From NCBI GenBank assembly GCA_031359995.1, contig JANMAT010000196.1, positions 24,846 through 88,845 on the forward strand: 64,000 bases of DNA, given 5' to 3'. Shown here one piece after another: positions 1 through 8,906 of this stretch. Below the pieces are notes generated by a model, which saw only the letters and a program-made list of their open reading frames with translations, was not told the origin of the DNA and made no database searches. The position numbers were made by a program, and so were the translations under genes. Source of the DNA: JANMAT01 sp031359995 (lineage in GTDB: Bacteria > Actinomycetota > Acidimicrobiia > Acidimicrobiales > Ilumatobacteraceae). The stretch's first letter is position 1. The number at the start of each line of letters is the position of its first letter.

Positions 1-808
1 AGGGCAGCAGCGACCACTCCTCGACCGGCTTGCGCACCTCGTCGACCACGTCTTTGCGCAGCCCGATGCCCATGCAGTGCGGGCCGAACGCGTCGAAGAT
101 CTGGCAGTACGAGTCGAACGTGGGGCCGAGCGTGTTCCGGTGCAGCGTGCGCACGTGGTACGACTCGGTGAACGTGTCGATCACGAGCTTCCAGTTGATG
201 GGCCACGTGTTGGTGCGCGACTCCACGTGCACGTAGTCAGCCAGGCCGTACGACGCCAGATCGTCCTCGGCGCCGGCCAGGTGGGCGTCGACGTCGATCG
301 GGTCGCCGCCGCCGGCTCGCACGAAGATCAGCCCGTGGGCCTCGGCCACGGGCAGCGGCAACAGGTTCATCTCGGCGGCGACGTCGTCGAACGCACCGGC
401 CGATCCGGGCCGGCCCCGCAGCGCACCGTCGAACCCGTAGGTCCACGCGTGGTACGGGCAGGCGAAGGTGCGGGCGCACCCTCCGATGCCCTCGTCCACC
501 AGCGGAGCGCCGCGGTGGCGACACACGTTCACGAACGCGCCGAGCCCGCCGCCCTCCTGGCGTACGACCACCACCGGCACGCCGGCGACGAGCGCGGCGC
601 GGTAGCTGCCTGGCTCGGTCAGATCGCCGCTGAGGGCGAACAGCACGGGCTGGGCCCGGAACAGCAGCGCCATCTCCCGCTCGAAGTGGGCCGGGTCGGT
701 GTAGACGCTGGCGTCGTTCACCATGCTGGCGTCGATGTGGAGCCCGGCCAGCTGCGGCCCGGCGCCGGCGACCCGTTGCAGCAGCTCCACCTGTCGTTCG
801 CGGCGCAC
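1..808 (-). CDS. Rieske 2Fe-2S ring-hydroxylating oxygenase, large subunit (C-terminus beyond window)
   Basis: About 269 residues are visible and the frame runs off the left edge. Residues 96-120 hold the Rieske cluster motif (C96-x-H98 in CRHRGAP, then C117-x2-H120 in CPYHAW). Near residues 200-220 comes NWKLVIDTFTESYHVRTLHR, which carries the Asp and two His ligands of the mononuclear iron in aromatic-ring dioxygenase or demethylase alpha subunits. I chose the GTG at 808 because GGAGGG lies about 6 nt upstream. Family members hydroxylate or demethylate aromatic or steroid substrates with electrons from a ferredoxin or reductase; no such partner is visible here. The substrate cannot be told from sequence. 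Confidence 0.9.
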   Translation of the reverse strand, partial: MRRERQVELLQRVAGAGPQLAGLHIDASMVNDASVYTDPAHFEREMALLFRAQPVLFALSGDLTEPGSYRAALVAGVPVVVVRQEGGGLGAFVNVCRHRGAPLVDEGIGGCARTFACPYHAWTYGFDGALRGRPGSAGAFDDVAAEMNLLPLPVAEAHGLIFVRAGGGDPIDVDAHLAGAEDDLASYGLADYVHVESRTNTWPINWKLVIDTFTESYHVRTLHRNTLGPTFDSYCQIFDAFGPHCMGIGLRKDVVDEVRKPVEEWSLLP

Positions 809-894
809 GTCGAGCCCTCCGATGTCCGGCGCCCGAGGCGCCCCCCGAGCGCTGAAGTCTAAGTCAGTTTCGATTCTGGCGCTACCCCGGCTCC

Positions 895-3342
895 CTACGC
901 AAGGGGGCGGCGAGCCAGTGCCGGTGGCTCACCGCCGGCGAGCAGCCAGCCCGCGGCGGTGGCGACGACCGGGGTGCCGACGAGCACGATGGACAGGTCG
1001 GCGAGCGGCAACGGCGTGAGCGCGCTGAGGTGTCCGAGGGCGAGGCCCAGGTAGGCGCCGACCGTACCGATAACGGCGCCGAGCAGCGTGAGGGCCCCGG
1101 CGGTCACCGCGGTGATGGACCGCCGGGTCGCGGTGGATGCTCCGGTCGCCGTCAGGGTGCGCAGGTCGCCCGCGGCCTCGCTGCGGATGAGGCCGATCGT
1201 CATGGCCAGCACGGTCAGGGCCAGCACCATGCCGGCGACCACCCCGCCCATGCGGAGGCCGATGAGACGGGCGTTGTCGGTGCGACGTGCGACCACGAAC
1301 CCGTGGCGAGCCGCGAGCTCGCGCACCGTGCGCACCTGGACCGCGGTCCATGGGCCGGGCGCGACGAGCAACCATCGTCCCGAGGGGACCGCCGTCCAAC
1401 CTCTCGCGGCGAGGGCATCGGACGCGATCAGCGCGCCGGGCAGAGCGGTGTAGGTCGTCGGCAGCGTGCCGCCCGCCACCGCCTCGCCCGAGTCGGGTTG
1501 GCGGAGATCGCCCCTGGCCGTGCCGAGAAGATGCAGGTCGCCGACGGCGCTCGTGCGGACGTCGGTGGCCGTGGTGAGGCCGTCGACGCCGGGGAAGAGG
1601 CCGGCCACCTCGGGCGTGGCGAGGTACGCGAGCGACACCTCGCTCCATCCGTTCGAGATGCGCCGACCGAGCGACACGGCCAGGCGTCCCCGGTCAGCGC
1701 CTGGGTCCGCCGGCACGCCCGGATCGACGGCCACGTCGAAACGGATGCCGGCGATGCCGGGCACCGCGGCGGTCATGGCGTCGACGCCCTCCTGCAGCCC
1801 CGCCAGTGCGTCGGGGGCGGGCGCGAACGGACCGTCGACCGCGCCGGCCCGCAGCAGCAACTGGCTCGTCGCCAGGTTGCCGAGACCCTGGTCGTTCTCG
1901 GCCGCGGCGGCGGTGGCGGCGATGGCCACGGGCACGCCCAGCACGAGGGCGATGGCGGCCAGCGCGGTACCCGAGCGGCCCTGATGCCGGCCCAGGTCGC
2001 GCAGGGCGAGACGGGCGCCGATCGGGGCCCGGTCGGCGCCGTGCGCCAACAACCGGATGGCGAGCGGGCTCACCAGCAGCACGCCGATCAGCACGGCGAC
2101 GATGCCGATGCACAACAGCGTCAGCTCGAGCGTGGTGACCGGTCGGTCATGGCGGGCGCTGCCGATGCGCAGACCGACGGCCCCGGCGACCAGCAGCACC
2201 AGCGCCAGGACCCCCGAGCGCCGGGCCGGCGTCGACCTCGGCGGGCGCCCCGAGAGGGCGGCGACGGTGGGGACGCGGGCCATGGCGCGGCCGGGCCACC
2301 ACGCCGCCGCGGTGGCGGCGACCACGGCCAGGGCCACACCGACGAACGCGAGCCACCACGGCACGTTCATGGGGTCGATGCGGGCGCCCACCGCGCTCTC
2401 CATGGCGGGCGCGGCCACGACCCAGCCGCCGATGCCGAGGAGCGCGCCCATGACGGAGGCGATGAGGCCCGTGAGCGCGCCGGTGACGAGCATGGTGGTG
2501 CGCAGGTGCTTCTCGGTGGCACCGATGGCGGCCAGCATGCCGAGTTGGGTGAGTCGACGCTGGGCGATCACCGCGAAGCTGGCCGTGGCGACCAGGGCGA
2601 CCAGGAACAGCAGCAGCGTGCCCGTCACGAGCATGACGAGCGTGGCCAGCGTGCTCTCGGGGAGGTCGCCCCGCTGCGAGAGGTTCCGGCCGCCGTCGCC
2701 CGGCGGCCGGAACGTCGAGATGCGAACGTCGTCGGCGCGGGCGAGCATGTCGACGCGGTCCGAGCCGTCGAGCGCCGACGATGGGAGCAGCACGAACGGG
2801 TCGTGCAGATCGCTCGGGTTCTCCACGACCCCGACGACCGTGCGGGACACGCCGTCGAGCGCGAACGAGTCGCCCGTGCGGGCACCGATGGTGTCGGTGA
2901 CCCAGGTGGTGATGGCGACCTCGTCTGCGGCCGTGGGGTAGCGACCGGAGCGGAGCCGCAGCATCGGCCCGCCGAAGATGCCGTCGGGAGCCTGCACGCG
3001 GTAGTCGACGGTCTCGACGGCACCGGGCACCGGGACGGCGCGGTGACCCATGGCTTCGACCGCACCGAACCACGCCTGTCCGGCGGCCAGGCGTTGCGCC
3101 ATGTGACCGGCGTCGCGATCGTCGAAGTGGAACGCGACGTTGGCGTCGCCGAACTCGGCGCGCCCCGACACCGGGGCGATGTTGTAGGCCGCGCACGAGA
3201 ACCCGACCGCCGCAGCGACCGCGATGCCGAGGAGCACCACGATCAGGACGTGCTGGCGCCAGTCACGACGCAACAACCGGACCGCCCACCGCGCCACGGC
3301 GCGCCGCGCCGCGAGACCGCCATTGCCGGGTGAGTGGCTCAC
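895..3342 (-). CDS. FtsX-like ABC transporter permease
   Basis: 815 residues. An N-terminal membrane segment near residues 31-53 (LIVVLLGIAVAAAVGF) is followed by an extracytoplasmic MacB-like domain, a three-helix FtsX block near 240-370, a second hydrophobic block near 405-500, another external domain and a final three-helix block near 700-810. This is the duplicated architecture of large actinobacterial FtsX/MacB permeases. The GTG start overlaps the TGA of the ATPase gene by 4 bases (GTGA), so the two are translationally coupled. The frame stays open 51 codons further upstream, but that stretch only mirrors the ATPase gene. Probable role: export or membrane extraction of lipid, peptide or drug with the neighbouring ATPase. 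Confidence 0.9.
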   Translation of the reverse strand: MSHSPGNGGLAARRAVARWAVRLLRRDWRQHVLIVVLLGIAVAAAVGFSCAAYNIAPVSGRAEFGDANVAFHFDDRDAGHMAQRLAAGQAWFGAVEAMGHRAVPVPGAVETVDYRVQAPDGIFGGPMLRLRSGRYPTAADEVAITTWVTDTIGARTGDSFALDGVSRTVVGVVENPSDLHDPFVLLPSSALDGSDRVDMLARADDVRISTFRPPGDGGRNLSQRGDLPESTLATLVMLVTGTLLLFLVALVATASFAVIAQRRLTQLGMLAAIGATEKHLRTTMLVTGALTGLIASVMGALLGIGGWVVAAPAMESAVGARIDPMNVPWWLAFVGVALAVVAATAAAWWPGRAMARVPTVAALSGRPPRSTPARRSGVLALVLLVAGAVGLRIGSARHDRPVTTLELTLLCIGIVAVLIGVLLVSPLAIRLLAHGADRAPIGARLALRDLGRHQGRSGTALAAIALVLGVPVAIAATAAAAENDQGLGNLATSQLLLRAGAVDGPFAPAPDALAGLQEGVDAMTAAVPGIAGIRFDVAVDPGVPADPGADRGRLAVSLGRRISNGWSEVSLAYLATPEVAGLFPGVDGLTTATDVRTSAVGDLHLLGTARGDLRQPDSGEAVAGGTLPTTYTALPGALIASDALAARGWTAVPSGRWLLVAPGPWTAVQVRTVRELAARHGFVVARRTDNARLIGLRMGGVVAGMVLALTVLAMTIGLIRSEAAGDLRTLTATGASTATRRSITAVTAGALTLLGAVIGTVGAYLGLALGHLSALTPLPLADLSIVLVGTPVVATAAGWLLAGGEPPALARRPLA

Positions 3343-4064
3343 TGGCCCGGCGCCGGAGCGAGCAGCGATTCGGGGCCGGGCGGGGCCGCCGACCGGTCGA
3401 GCACACGGCCGTCGCGCAGGAACACCACGCGGTCGGCCCACGAGGCGAGCTGGGCATCGTGGGTCACGATGACGCCGGCGACCCCTCGCCGACACGCGGC
3501 GCGCAGGAGCCGCAGCACCCCCTCGCCGTTGGTGGAGTCGAGGGCGCCGGTCGGCTCGTCGGCCAGCAGCAGCCGGCGCTCGCCCACGATGGCCCGCGCC
3601 ACGGCGACCCGCTGGCGTTCGCCGCCGGAGAGCTCGTCGGGGAAACGGCCGGCCCGTTCGTGCAGACCGAGCTCGGTGAGCACTGCATTGGCGGTCGCGG
3701 CGGCGACCCGGCTGCGGGTGCCGTCGAGCTCGAGGGGCAGGGCCACGTTCTCGGCGGCGGTGAGGCCGGGGAGCAGGTTGAAGTCCTGGAACACGTACCC
3801 GATGGTGCGCCGTCGGAGGCGGGCGCGGTCGTTGGGGCCGAGCGCGTCGACCGCGACACCGTCGATCACGACCGAGCCCGACGTGGCGACTTCGAGCGTG
3901 CCGGCGATGGTCAGCATGGTGCTCTTGCCCGAGCCGCTCGGTCCCATGATCGCCACGAGCTCGCCGGCCTGCACGACGAGGTCGGCCCCGCGCAGGGCGT
4001 GCACCAGGTTCTCGCCGTGGCCGTAGGACTTGGAGACGTTCGCCATCTCCAGCACGGGGCTCAT
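3339..4064 (-). CDS. ABC transporter ATP-binding protein (MacB/LolD type)
   Basis: 241 residues starting MSPVLEMANVSKSYG. Walker A is GPSGSGKST near residue 38, the signature is LSGGERQRVAVARA, Walker B is LLLADEPTGALD, and the switch His is in VIVTHD. The DEPTGALDS form is typical of the MacB/LolD/FtsE group that pairs with FtsX-fold permeases, which agrees with the permease coupled downstream. The ATG overlaps the TGA of the PadR gene (ATGA). It powers the transporter from the cytoplasmic face. Confidence 0.95.
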   Translation of the reverse strand: MSPVLEMANVSKSYGHGENLVHALRGADLVVQAGELVAIMGPSGSGKSTMLTIAGTLEVATSGSVVIDGVAVDALGPNDRARLRRRTIGYVFQDFNLLPGLTAAENVALPLELDGTRSRVAAATANAVLTELGLHERAGRFPDELSGGERQRVAVARAIVGERRLLLADEPTGALDSTNGEGVLRLLRAACRRGVAGVIVTHDAQLASWADRVVFLRDGRVLDRSAAPPGPESLLAPAPGQ

Positions 4065-4633
4065 CGCCGGGCCCCGGCCCGCTTGCGGGGGCGCGGCCGC
4101 GAGGACGTCGGCACCACGGAGCCCCGGTCGGTCAGGCGGGCGATGCGGGCATCGGCGGCGTCGAGCCAGCGGGCCACCGCTTCCAGGCGGAACAGCTCGG
4201 AGTCGGCCACCAGCAACAGGCCGATGTCGTCCTCGGCGGCGTGCTCCTTCAGACGTGTGTACTGCTGCATCGACTCGATCACGTGCCGGCGGTAGCTCTG
4301 CACCAGCGCCACGGCGTCGACGCCGGGGATGCGCACGGCGACGAGGACCTTCATGACCAACTCGTCGCGCGGTGGCCCGTTCATGTCGGGCGGTGTGTGC
4401 AACCAGGTGTCGAGCTCGCGGCGCCCGTGGTCGGTGATGTTGTAGCTCGTCTGCGCCTCGTCGTCGTCGGCGACCACCAGGTCGTCGCGTTCGAGTCGCT
4501 GGAGCGTGGTGTACACCTGGCCGGTGTTCAGGGGCCACATGTCCCCGGAGCCGGCCTCGAACTCCTGGGCGAGCTGCAGGCCGTACTTGGGGCCCTCGCT
4601 CAGCAGGGCCAGCAGCGCGTGGCGAACGGTCAC
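4061..4633 (-). CDS. PadR family transcriptional regulator
   Basis: 190 residues with the PadR winged-helix start (TVRHALLALLSEGPKYGLQL, then NTGQVYTTLQRLERDDLV) and the usual C-terminal helical dimerisation part (about residues 90-170). The tail is Arg/Lys rich. The GTG start at 4633 has AGGAGG about 6 nt upstream. It is the first gene of a PadR - ATPase - permease operon, a common arrangement in which PadR represses the pump and is released by the pump's substrate or a membrane-active compound. The palindrome just upstream is the probable binding site. Confidence 0.93.
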   Translation of the reverse strand: MTVRHALLALLSEGPKYGLQLAQEFEAGSGDMWPLNTGQVYTTLQRLERDDLVVADDDEAQTSYNITDHGRRELDTWLHTPPDMNGPPRDELVMKVLVAVRIPGVDAVALVQSYRRHVIESMQQYTRLKEHAAEDDIGLLLVADSELFRLEAVARWLDAADARIARLTDRGSVVPTSSRPRPRKRAGARR

Positions 4634-4651
4634 GGCAACCTCCTCGGTCTT

Positions 4652-4680
4652 CCCGGTATACTACCGAGTAGCGTACCGGG
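4652..4680. promoter_or_regulatory. Palindromic operator in front of the PadR operon
   Basis: A 29-base near-perfect inverted repeat centred on 4666. Outer arms are CCCGGTA and TACCGGG, inner arms CTAC and GTAG; 11 of 14 pairs match. It lies about 19 nt upstream of the padR GTG, where an autorepressor would act. That PadR binds here is inferred from position and symmetry. Confidence 0.7.
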
Positions 4681-4810
4681 TAGTCAACGGGGGCACCGGC
4701 CCGAGCCCGGACCAAACGGTGACCGTCGTGGTCGACTGGTCCGGGCCGACGACCAGCGCACTAGCGTGACCCTCGTCGCCGGTGTGGCGGCCCGTGGGGG
4801 AGGCAAGTCG

Positions 4811-5728
4811 ATGGCTGGTGCACTCGAAGGCCGCGTCGTGATCGTGACCGGGGCGGGGCGGGGCATCGGCGCCGAGCACGCCCGCCTGCTCGCCCGTGAG
4901 GGCGCGCTCGTGGTGGTGAACGACCTGGGCGGTGCCCAGGACGGATCAGGCGCCGACGCCGGACCGGCGGCCACGCTCGTGGCCGAGATCGAAGCGGCCG
5001 GCGGACACGCCGTGGCCAACACCGACGACGTGGCCGATGCCCAAGGGGCCCAGCGTCTCGTCGACACCGCGCTCGAGACGTTCGGCGACCTGCACGGTCT
5101 GGTCAACAACGCCGGCGTGCTGCGCGACCGCACGCTCGTGGCCATGACCGACGACGACTGGGAGACCTCGCTGCGGGTCAACGCCCGCGGCACGTTCATG
5201 CCCTCGCGCGCCGCGGCGCGCTACTGGCGGGAGCGGTCGAAGGCCGGCCACGAGGTGCACGCCGCCGTCGTGAGCACGTCGAGCGAGTCGGGTGCGTTCG
5301 CCAACCCAGGGCAGACGAACTACGCGGCGGCCAAGGCCGGGGTGCTCTCGATGACCGAGGTGTGGCACAAGGAGATGTTCCGCTACGGCGTGCGCTTCAA
5401 CGCCATCCTGCCCCGCGCTCGCACCCGGCTCACCGAGAACATGATCAAGCCGGGCGAGGCCGACAAGTTCGACCGGTGGGACCCGGCCAACGTGTCGCCG
5501 TTCGTCGCATACCTGCTCACCGAGCAGTGCCCCATCGCCGGCGAGGTGTTCCTGGTGAGCGGCTCGGTCGTGCAGCGCGCCGCGCCCTGGCGCCTGGACC
5601 CGGCCTGGAAGCTCGAGGGTGAGGGCCGCTGGGAGGTCGCCGACCTGGCCGACGCCGTCGCCGCCGCCGGTGTGCCCACCGATCCGGACCGCGACACGGG
5701 CATCGTCAGCCGGCGCCCGCTGCGTTGA
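4811..5728 (+). CDS. SDR oxidoreductase, (3R)-hydroxyacyl-CoA dehydrogenase / HSD17B4-like
   Basis: 305 residues. The cofactor motif TGAGRGIG is at residues 13-20, and the catalytic set is S158, Y171 and K175 (TNYAAAKAG). The stretch VVVNDLGGAQDGSGADAGPA after the second strand is typical of the dehydrogenase domain of peroxisomal multifunctional enzyme type 2 and its actinobacterial homologues, which oxidise 3-hydroxyacyl-CoA in fatty-acid or steroid side-chain beta-oxidation. The ATG at 4811 has GGGGGAGG 7 nt upstream. It stands alone and runs divergently from the PadR operon. Confidence 0.88.
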   Translation: MAGALEGRVVIVTGAGRGIGAEHARLLAREGALVVVNDLGGAQDGSGADAGPAATLVAEIEAAGGHAVANTDDVADAQGAQRLVDTALETFGDLHGLVNNAGVLRDRTLVAMTDDDWETSLRVNARGTFMPSRAAARYWRERSKAGHEVHAAVVSTSSESGAFANPGQTNYAAAKAGVLSMTEVWHKEMFRYGVRFNAILPRARTRLTENMIKPGEADKFDRWDPANVSPFVAYLLTEQCPIAGEVFLVSGSVVQRAAPWRLDPAWKLEGEGRWEVADLADAVAAAGVPTDPDRDTGIVSRRPLR

Positions 5729-5752
5729 GCGCAACGCGGTCGGCCCCGACCG
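5722..5752. terminator. Two adjacent hairpins between convergent genes
   Basis: GCGTTG/CAACGC (5722-5727 with 5732-5737) forms a hairpin across the SDR stop codon. CGGTCG/CGACCG immediately follows (to 5752). No T-run follows, as is common at this GC content. The position between two converging genes suggests a bidirectional terminator. Confidence 0.4.
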
Positions 5753-5764
5753 ACACCGGCACGC

Positions 5765-6685
5765 TCAACGACCGGTCGTGATGTACTCCCGGATCTCCTC
5801 GTTCTCGCGCTCCACCTGAGCGAGTCGGTGGTGCACGACATCGCCGATGCTCACGATGCCCACGAGGCGGCCAGCATCCGTCACCGGGATGTGGCGCACC
5901 TTCAAGCGCGTCATCAGCGACATCACCAGCTCGAGCGCGTCGGCCGTGGTGCAGGTGACCGTGTCGCGGGTCATCACGTCGGCGACGCGACGCCCGAGCA
6001 GCCCGGCACCGTCGCGCCCCAGCGACTGCAGGATGTCGCGCTCGGACACGATGCCCTCGATGCGGCTGCCATCGCTCGACACCGGCACCGCGCCGATGCG
6101 GTGCTCGTTCAGGGTCGCCACCAGCTCGGCCACGCTGGCATCGGGCCGGATCGTGACCACCGGGCGGTCCTTGCCCCGCAGGACCGACGAGATCAGCGCG
6201 CCGCGGCCGCCCGCCGGTGTGCGGCCCGTAGCCCGCAGGAGCTCGTGCCCCGTGGCCAGCACCTCGCCCGACGCGACGACGTGGGTGAATCCGCATCCCA
6301 CGTAGTAGTCGACGACGCGCTGCAGATCGAACTGGTGGGCCGGGTCCATGCGCACCACCGCGTTGGGCGGCACGCGCCGGGCGAGCTCGTAGAGCAGCAC
6401 CCGGCCGATGCCCTGATGACGGTGGTTCGGCGCCACGGCGTGCTCCCAGATCTCCACGATGCTCGTGGAGAGCGACGTCGCCGCCAGGTAGCCGAGCGGC
6501 TGCCGGCCGCGCCACGCCACCAGCACCAGGTCCGAGGGTCCGGCGTCGCGCACCGAGAACACGTGCTCCAACTCCGGCACGGCCGCATCGTGCAACGCTT
6601 CGAGGAGCTCGTTCGGGCGACTCTCGGTCACGTGGAGATCGGGTGACGGGACGGTGTCCCGCGGCTCGTCGCTGTGGCCAGGCAT
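5765..6685 (-). CDS. GNAT acetyltransferase - CBS domain fusion protein
   Basis: 306 residues in two parts. Residues about 40-145 match a GNAT N-acetyltransferase: HAVAPNHRHQGIGRVLLYEL is the acetyl-CoA pyrophosphate loop. Residues about 172-295 are a CBS pair: the first half has TIRPDASVAELVATLNEHRI and GIVSERDIL, the second begins VMTRDTVTC and ends GIVSIGDVV, followed by a short helical tail. CBS pairs bind adenine nucleotides, so the acetyltransferase may be gated by ATP/AMP or a related ligand. The ATG at 6685 has GGGGAGG in front. Target and ligand are unknown. It is a single gene. Confidence 0.85.
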   Translation of the reverse strand: MPGHSDEPRDTVPSPDLHVTESRPNELLEALHDAAVPELEHVFSVRDAGPSDLVLVAWRGRQPLGYLAATSLSTSIVEIWEHAVAPNHRHQGIGRVLLYELARRVPPNAVVRMDPAHQFDLQRVVDYYVGCGFTHVVASGEVLATGHELLRATGRTPAGGRGALISSVLRGKDRPVVTIRPDASVAELVATLNEHRIGAVPVSSDGSRIEGIVSERDILQSLGRDGAGLLGRRVADVMTRDTVTCTTADALELVMSLMTRLKVRHIPVTDAGRLVGIVSIGDVVHHRLAQVERENEEIREYITTGR

Positions 6686-6793
6686 GCGATCCTCCCCTGC
6701 TGGATCGACCGGCGGTGGAACGCCGTCGGCACTGCGTACGTCACCGGCAATGTACGGCCGCTCTCCCCGGGGGTCAACGGTGCGGGCCCATCG

Positions 6794-7750
6794 TCACGCG
6801 ATCGCGCCCAGGTGCCGGCGAAGGTCGGCTCGGCGCAGCCGCCGGACGGTGGTGGCCCGGACCTGCCGGCACACCGGCGCGCGCTTGGTCGGATCGAGCG
6901 GGTTGCCCGCCATGACCGCCTGGTCGGCGCGGTCGGGTGCGAAGGTCACGACGGTGATGCCGCGAGCCCGCAGGCGCGCGACCTCGGCGCCGAGGGTGAG
7001 GCGCAGCGCGTGTCGCATCGGCGCGTCCATGCCGCGCCGGGCCGCCTGGCGCGTCGTGGACATGGGTGAGCTCACGATCACCAGTTCGAGGTCGGCGTCG
7101 GCGAGCACATCGGCGTTCGTCGGAGAGTGGACGCCGCCGTCCACGTAGCGCACCGTGCCGATCTCGACCGGCGCGTAGTACGCCGGGATGGCGCAGCTGG
7201 CCGCGACCGCCTGACCCACCGTGGCCGGCGGCGCCCCATCACGACCGAACACGACGCGCTCGCCACGGTCGAGGTCGACGGCGTTGATCCAGAGGCGGGC
7301 GTCGGGCCAGCCCGCGTCGAACAGCGCGGCGAACGGCTCCTGCAACGGGTCGAGCGGGATCTGCCCGGCCGGCAGCAGAGCGGCGGCCAACGTGCCCGGC
7401 CGGATGCGCCAGGGCTGCCAGAACGCCCGGGCCAGGCGGGTCGGCGACGATGGTCTCGCGGCCGGCCGTGGCGGGCGCGCCGGTGCGGCGGGCGCCCTCA
7501 GGCCGCTGCGGCGCACCAGATCCTGGCCATCGGCCGAGAGGGGCTCGTCGAGGGCGCGCGCGGCGAGGTCGGTGGGGGCGAAGCCGGCACGCAGCATCGC
7601 CCCCGTGAGCGATCCGGCCGAGGTGCCGACCACGATCTCGGCGCGTCGCGCATCCCACCCGATCTCGTCACTGAGGGCGGCGAGCACGCCCGCGTGGAAG
7701 GCGTGACCCACGGCGCCACCGGCACCCAACACGATCCCCACCCGGCTCAT
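6794..7750 (-). CDS. Patatin-like phospholipase
   Basis: 318 residues. The N-terminal oxyanion-hole loop is LGAGGAVGHAFHAG (residues 8-21), the nucleophile elbow is G-T-S44-A-G, and the catalytic Asp is D204 in VDGGVHSPTNADVL, so the Ser-Asp dyad is complete. Between the two lies an Arg/Pro/Ala-rich stretch near residues 80-110. There is no signal peptide, so the enzyme is probably cytosolic or membrane-associated and hydrolyses phospholipid or neutral lipid esters. It is divergent from the PAP2-like gene, with a 256-base intergenic region. Confidence 0.92.
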   Translation of the reverse strand: MSRVGIVLGAGGAVGHAFHAGVLAALSDEIGWDARRAEIVVGTSAGSLTGAMLRAGFAPTDLAARALDEPLSADGQDLVRRSGLRAPAAPARPPRPAARPSSPTRLARAFWQPWRIRPGTLAAALLPAGQIPLDPLQEPFAALFDAGWPDARLWINAVDLDRGERVVFGRDGAPPATVGQAVAASCAIPAYYAPVEIGTVRYVDGGVHSPTNADVLADADLELVIVSSPMSTTRQAARRGMDAPMRHALRLTLGAEVARLRARGITVVTFAPDRADQAVMAGNPLDPTKRAPVCRQVRATTVRRLRRADLRRHLGAIA

Positions 7751-8006
7751 CCCGTGATGCTACGTGTCGCGTCGATGGCGGCCGGCCCTAGGGATGACCG
7801 TCGTGAGCAGGGATGACAGCCAGCGGCCGCGAACCCGCGGCTCGACGGTAGGGGTGGGTCGGGAAACCCATACCGCTCCGGTGCCCTCGCGAGGCAGACT
7901 GGTCAGGTTCGGGGAATGCGCGGCCTGGGTGGGTCGTTGTCCCGGTGCGGACCTTCAGGTCATCAGGCCGCGGTAGGGGTCGGTCGGCCTCAGGTAGGGA
8001 GGGTGA

Positions 8007-8783
8007 ATGAGCACGTCGATGTTGACCAGCGAGATGGAAGACACCCGGGACGGCAAGGTCAGGGCCGCCATCGGCGAAGTCGTTCTCGTCGGCGTGCTCT
8101 ACGGGCTCTACCGCTCGGGTCGGTCGCTCACCAACGGCTCGGTCGACCGGGCCATCTCGCACGCGGCCCACGTCATCCGGCTCGAGCGGGCCGTCGGCAT
8201 GTTCAACGAGCGTGCCGTGCAGGGGTGGGTGCTGGGCAGCAACGCCCTCGTGACCGGGTTGAACCGCTACTACGTGCTCGTCCACTTCCCGGTCACCATC
8301 GCGTTCCTGGTGTGGGCGTACGTGCGTCACCTGAGCGCCTACCGCTTCATCCGCACCTGGTTCGCCTTCGTCACCTTGGCGGCGCTGGCCATCCACGTGA
8401 TGTATCCGTTGGCACCGCCGCGCATGATGACGGGCTTCGTCGACACGCTCCAGATGTACGGCCCCCACATCTACACCGTCGACCCGCGACACTCGGTCGC
8501 CAACCAGTTCGCGGCGATGCCGTCGCTGCACTTCGGCTGGGCGTTGATGGTGGCCGTGAGCTTCATCGCCATCAGGCGCACCCGGAAGAGCCTGCTGGCC
8601 CTGCTCCACCCGTTCGTCACGCTGGTCGCCATCGTCGGCACCGGCAACCACTACTGGATCGACGCGGCGGTGGCGTTCGTGCTCGTGGTGGTCGTCGGGG
8701 GTTCGCTGCTGCTGCGGGCCCAGCGGACCGGCTCGCTGCGCTGGACGGGTGGGCGGCTGAACCCTGGGCGGCTCGCCGCCTGA
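8007..8783 (+). CDS. PAP2-superfamily membrane phosphatase / inositolphosphotransferase-like
   Basis: 258 residues with about six membrane segments. The acid-phosphatase signature is AMPSLHFGW (around residues 171-179) and GTGNHYWIDA (around 211-220), supplying the two His and the Asp of the PAP2_3 group related to inositol-phosphoceramide synthase Aur1. The classical upstream KxxxxxxRP is not obvious; the local equivalent is MYPLAPPRMM. Expected reaction: removal or transfer of a lipid-linked phosphate group at the membrane. The start at 8007 follows GGGAGGGTGA. It may share its control region with the divergent patatin gene, giving a lipid-turnover pair, but that is inferred. Confidence 0.85.
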   Translation: MSTSMLTSEMEDTRDGKVRAAIGEVVLVGVLYGLYRSGRSLTNGSVDRAISHAAHVIRLERAVGMFNERAVQGWVLGSNALVTGLNRYYVLVHFPVTIAFLVWAYVRHLSAYRFIRTWFAFVTLAALAIHVMYPLAPPRMMTGFVDTLQMYGPHIYTVDPRHSVANQFAAMPSLHFGWALMVAVSFIAIRRTRKSLLALLHPFVTLVAIVGTGNHYWIDAAVAFVLVVVVGGSLLLRAQRTGSLRWTGGRLNPGRLAA

Positions 8784-8906
8784 CGACGTCGCGGCCGCCG
8801 TCACCTTGGAGGACGGCGACGCAGGACGGCATCGTGGCGAACCTGCCCAGCCTGGGGGCGCCGGTCCGTCCCGACCTCGACCGACGCCCACGGCGCGCCG
8901 CCGGCG

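Noticed and set aside
1030..3333. Very long open frame on the plus strand opposite the FtsX permease
   Set aside because: It is the mirror of a high-GC gene: rich in Gly/Arg/His/Asp with no fold or motif, while the minus strand has a coherent permease. The same holds for long antisense frames at 22204-23964, 50330-52045, 52251-55223 and 60438-63053.
7790..7817. Direct repeat AGGGATGAC twice, 19 bases apart, between patatin and PAP2 genes
   Set aside because: Could be a regulator site, but a 9-base repeat in GC-rich DNA without symmetry or neighbouring promoter is weak evidence.
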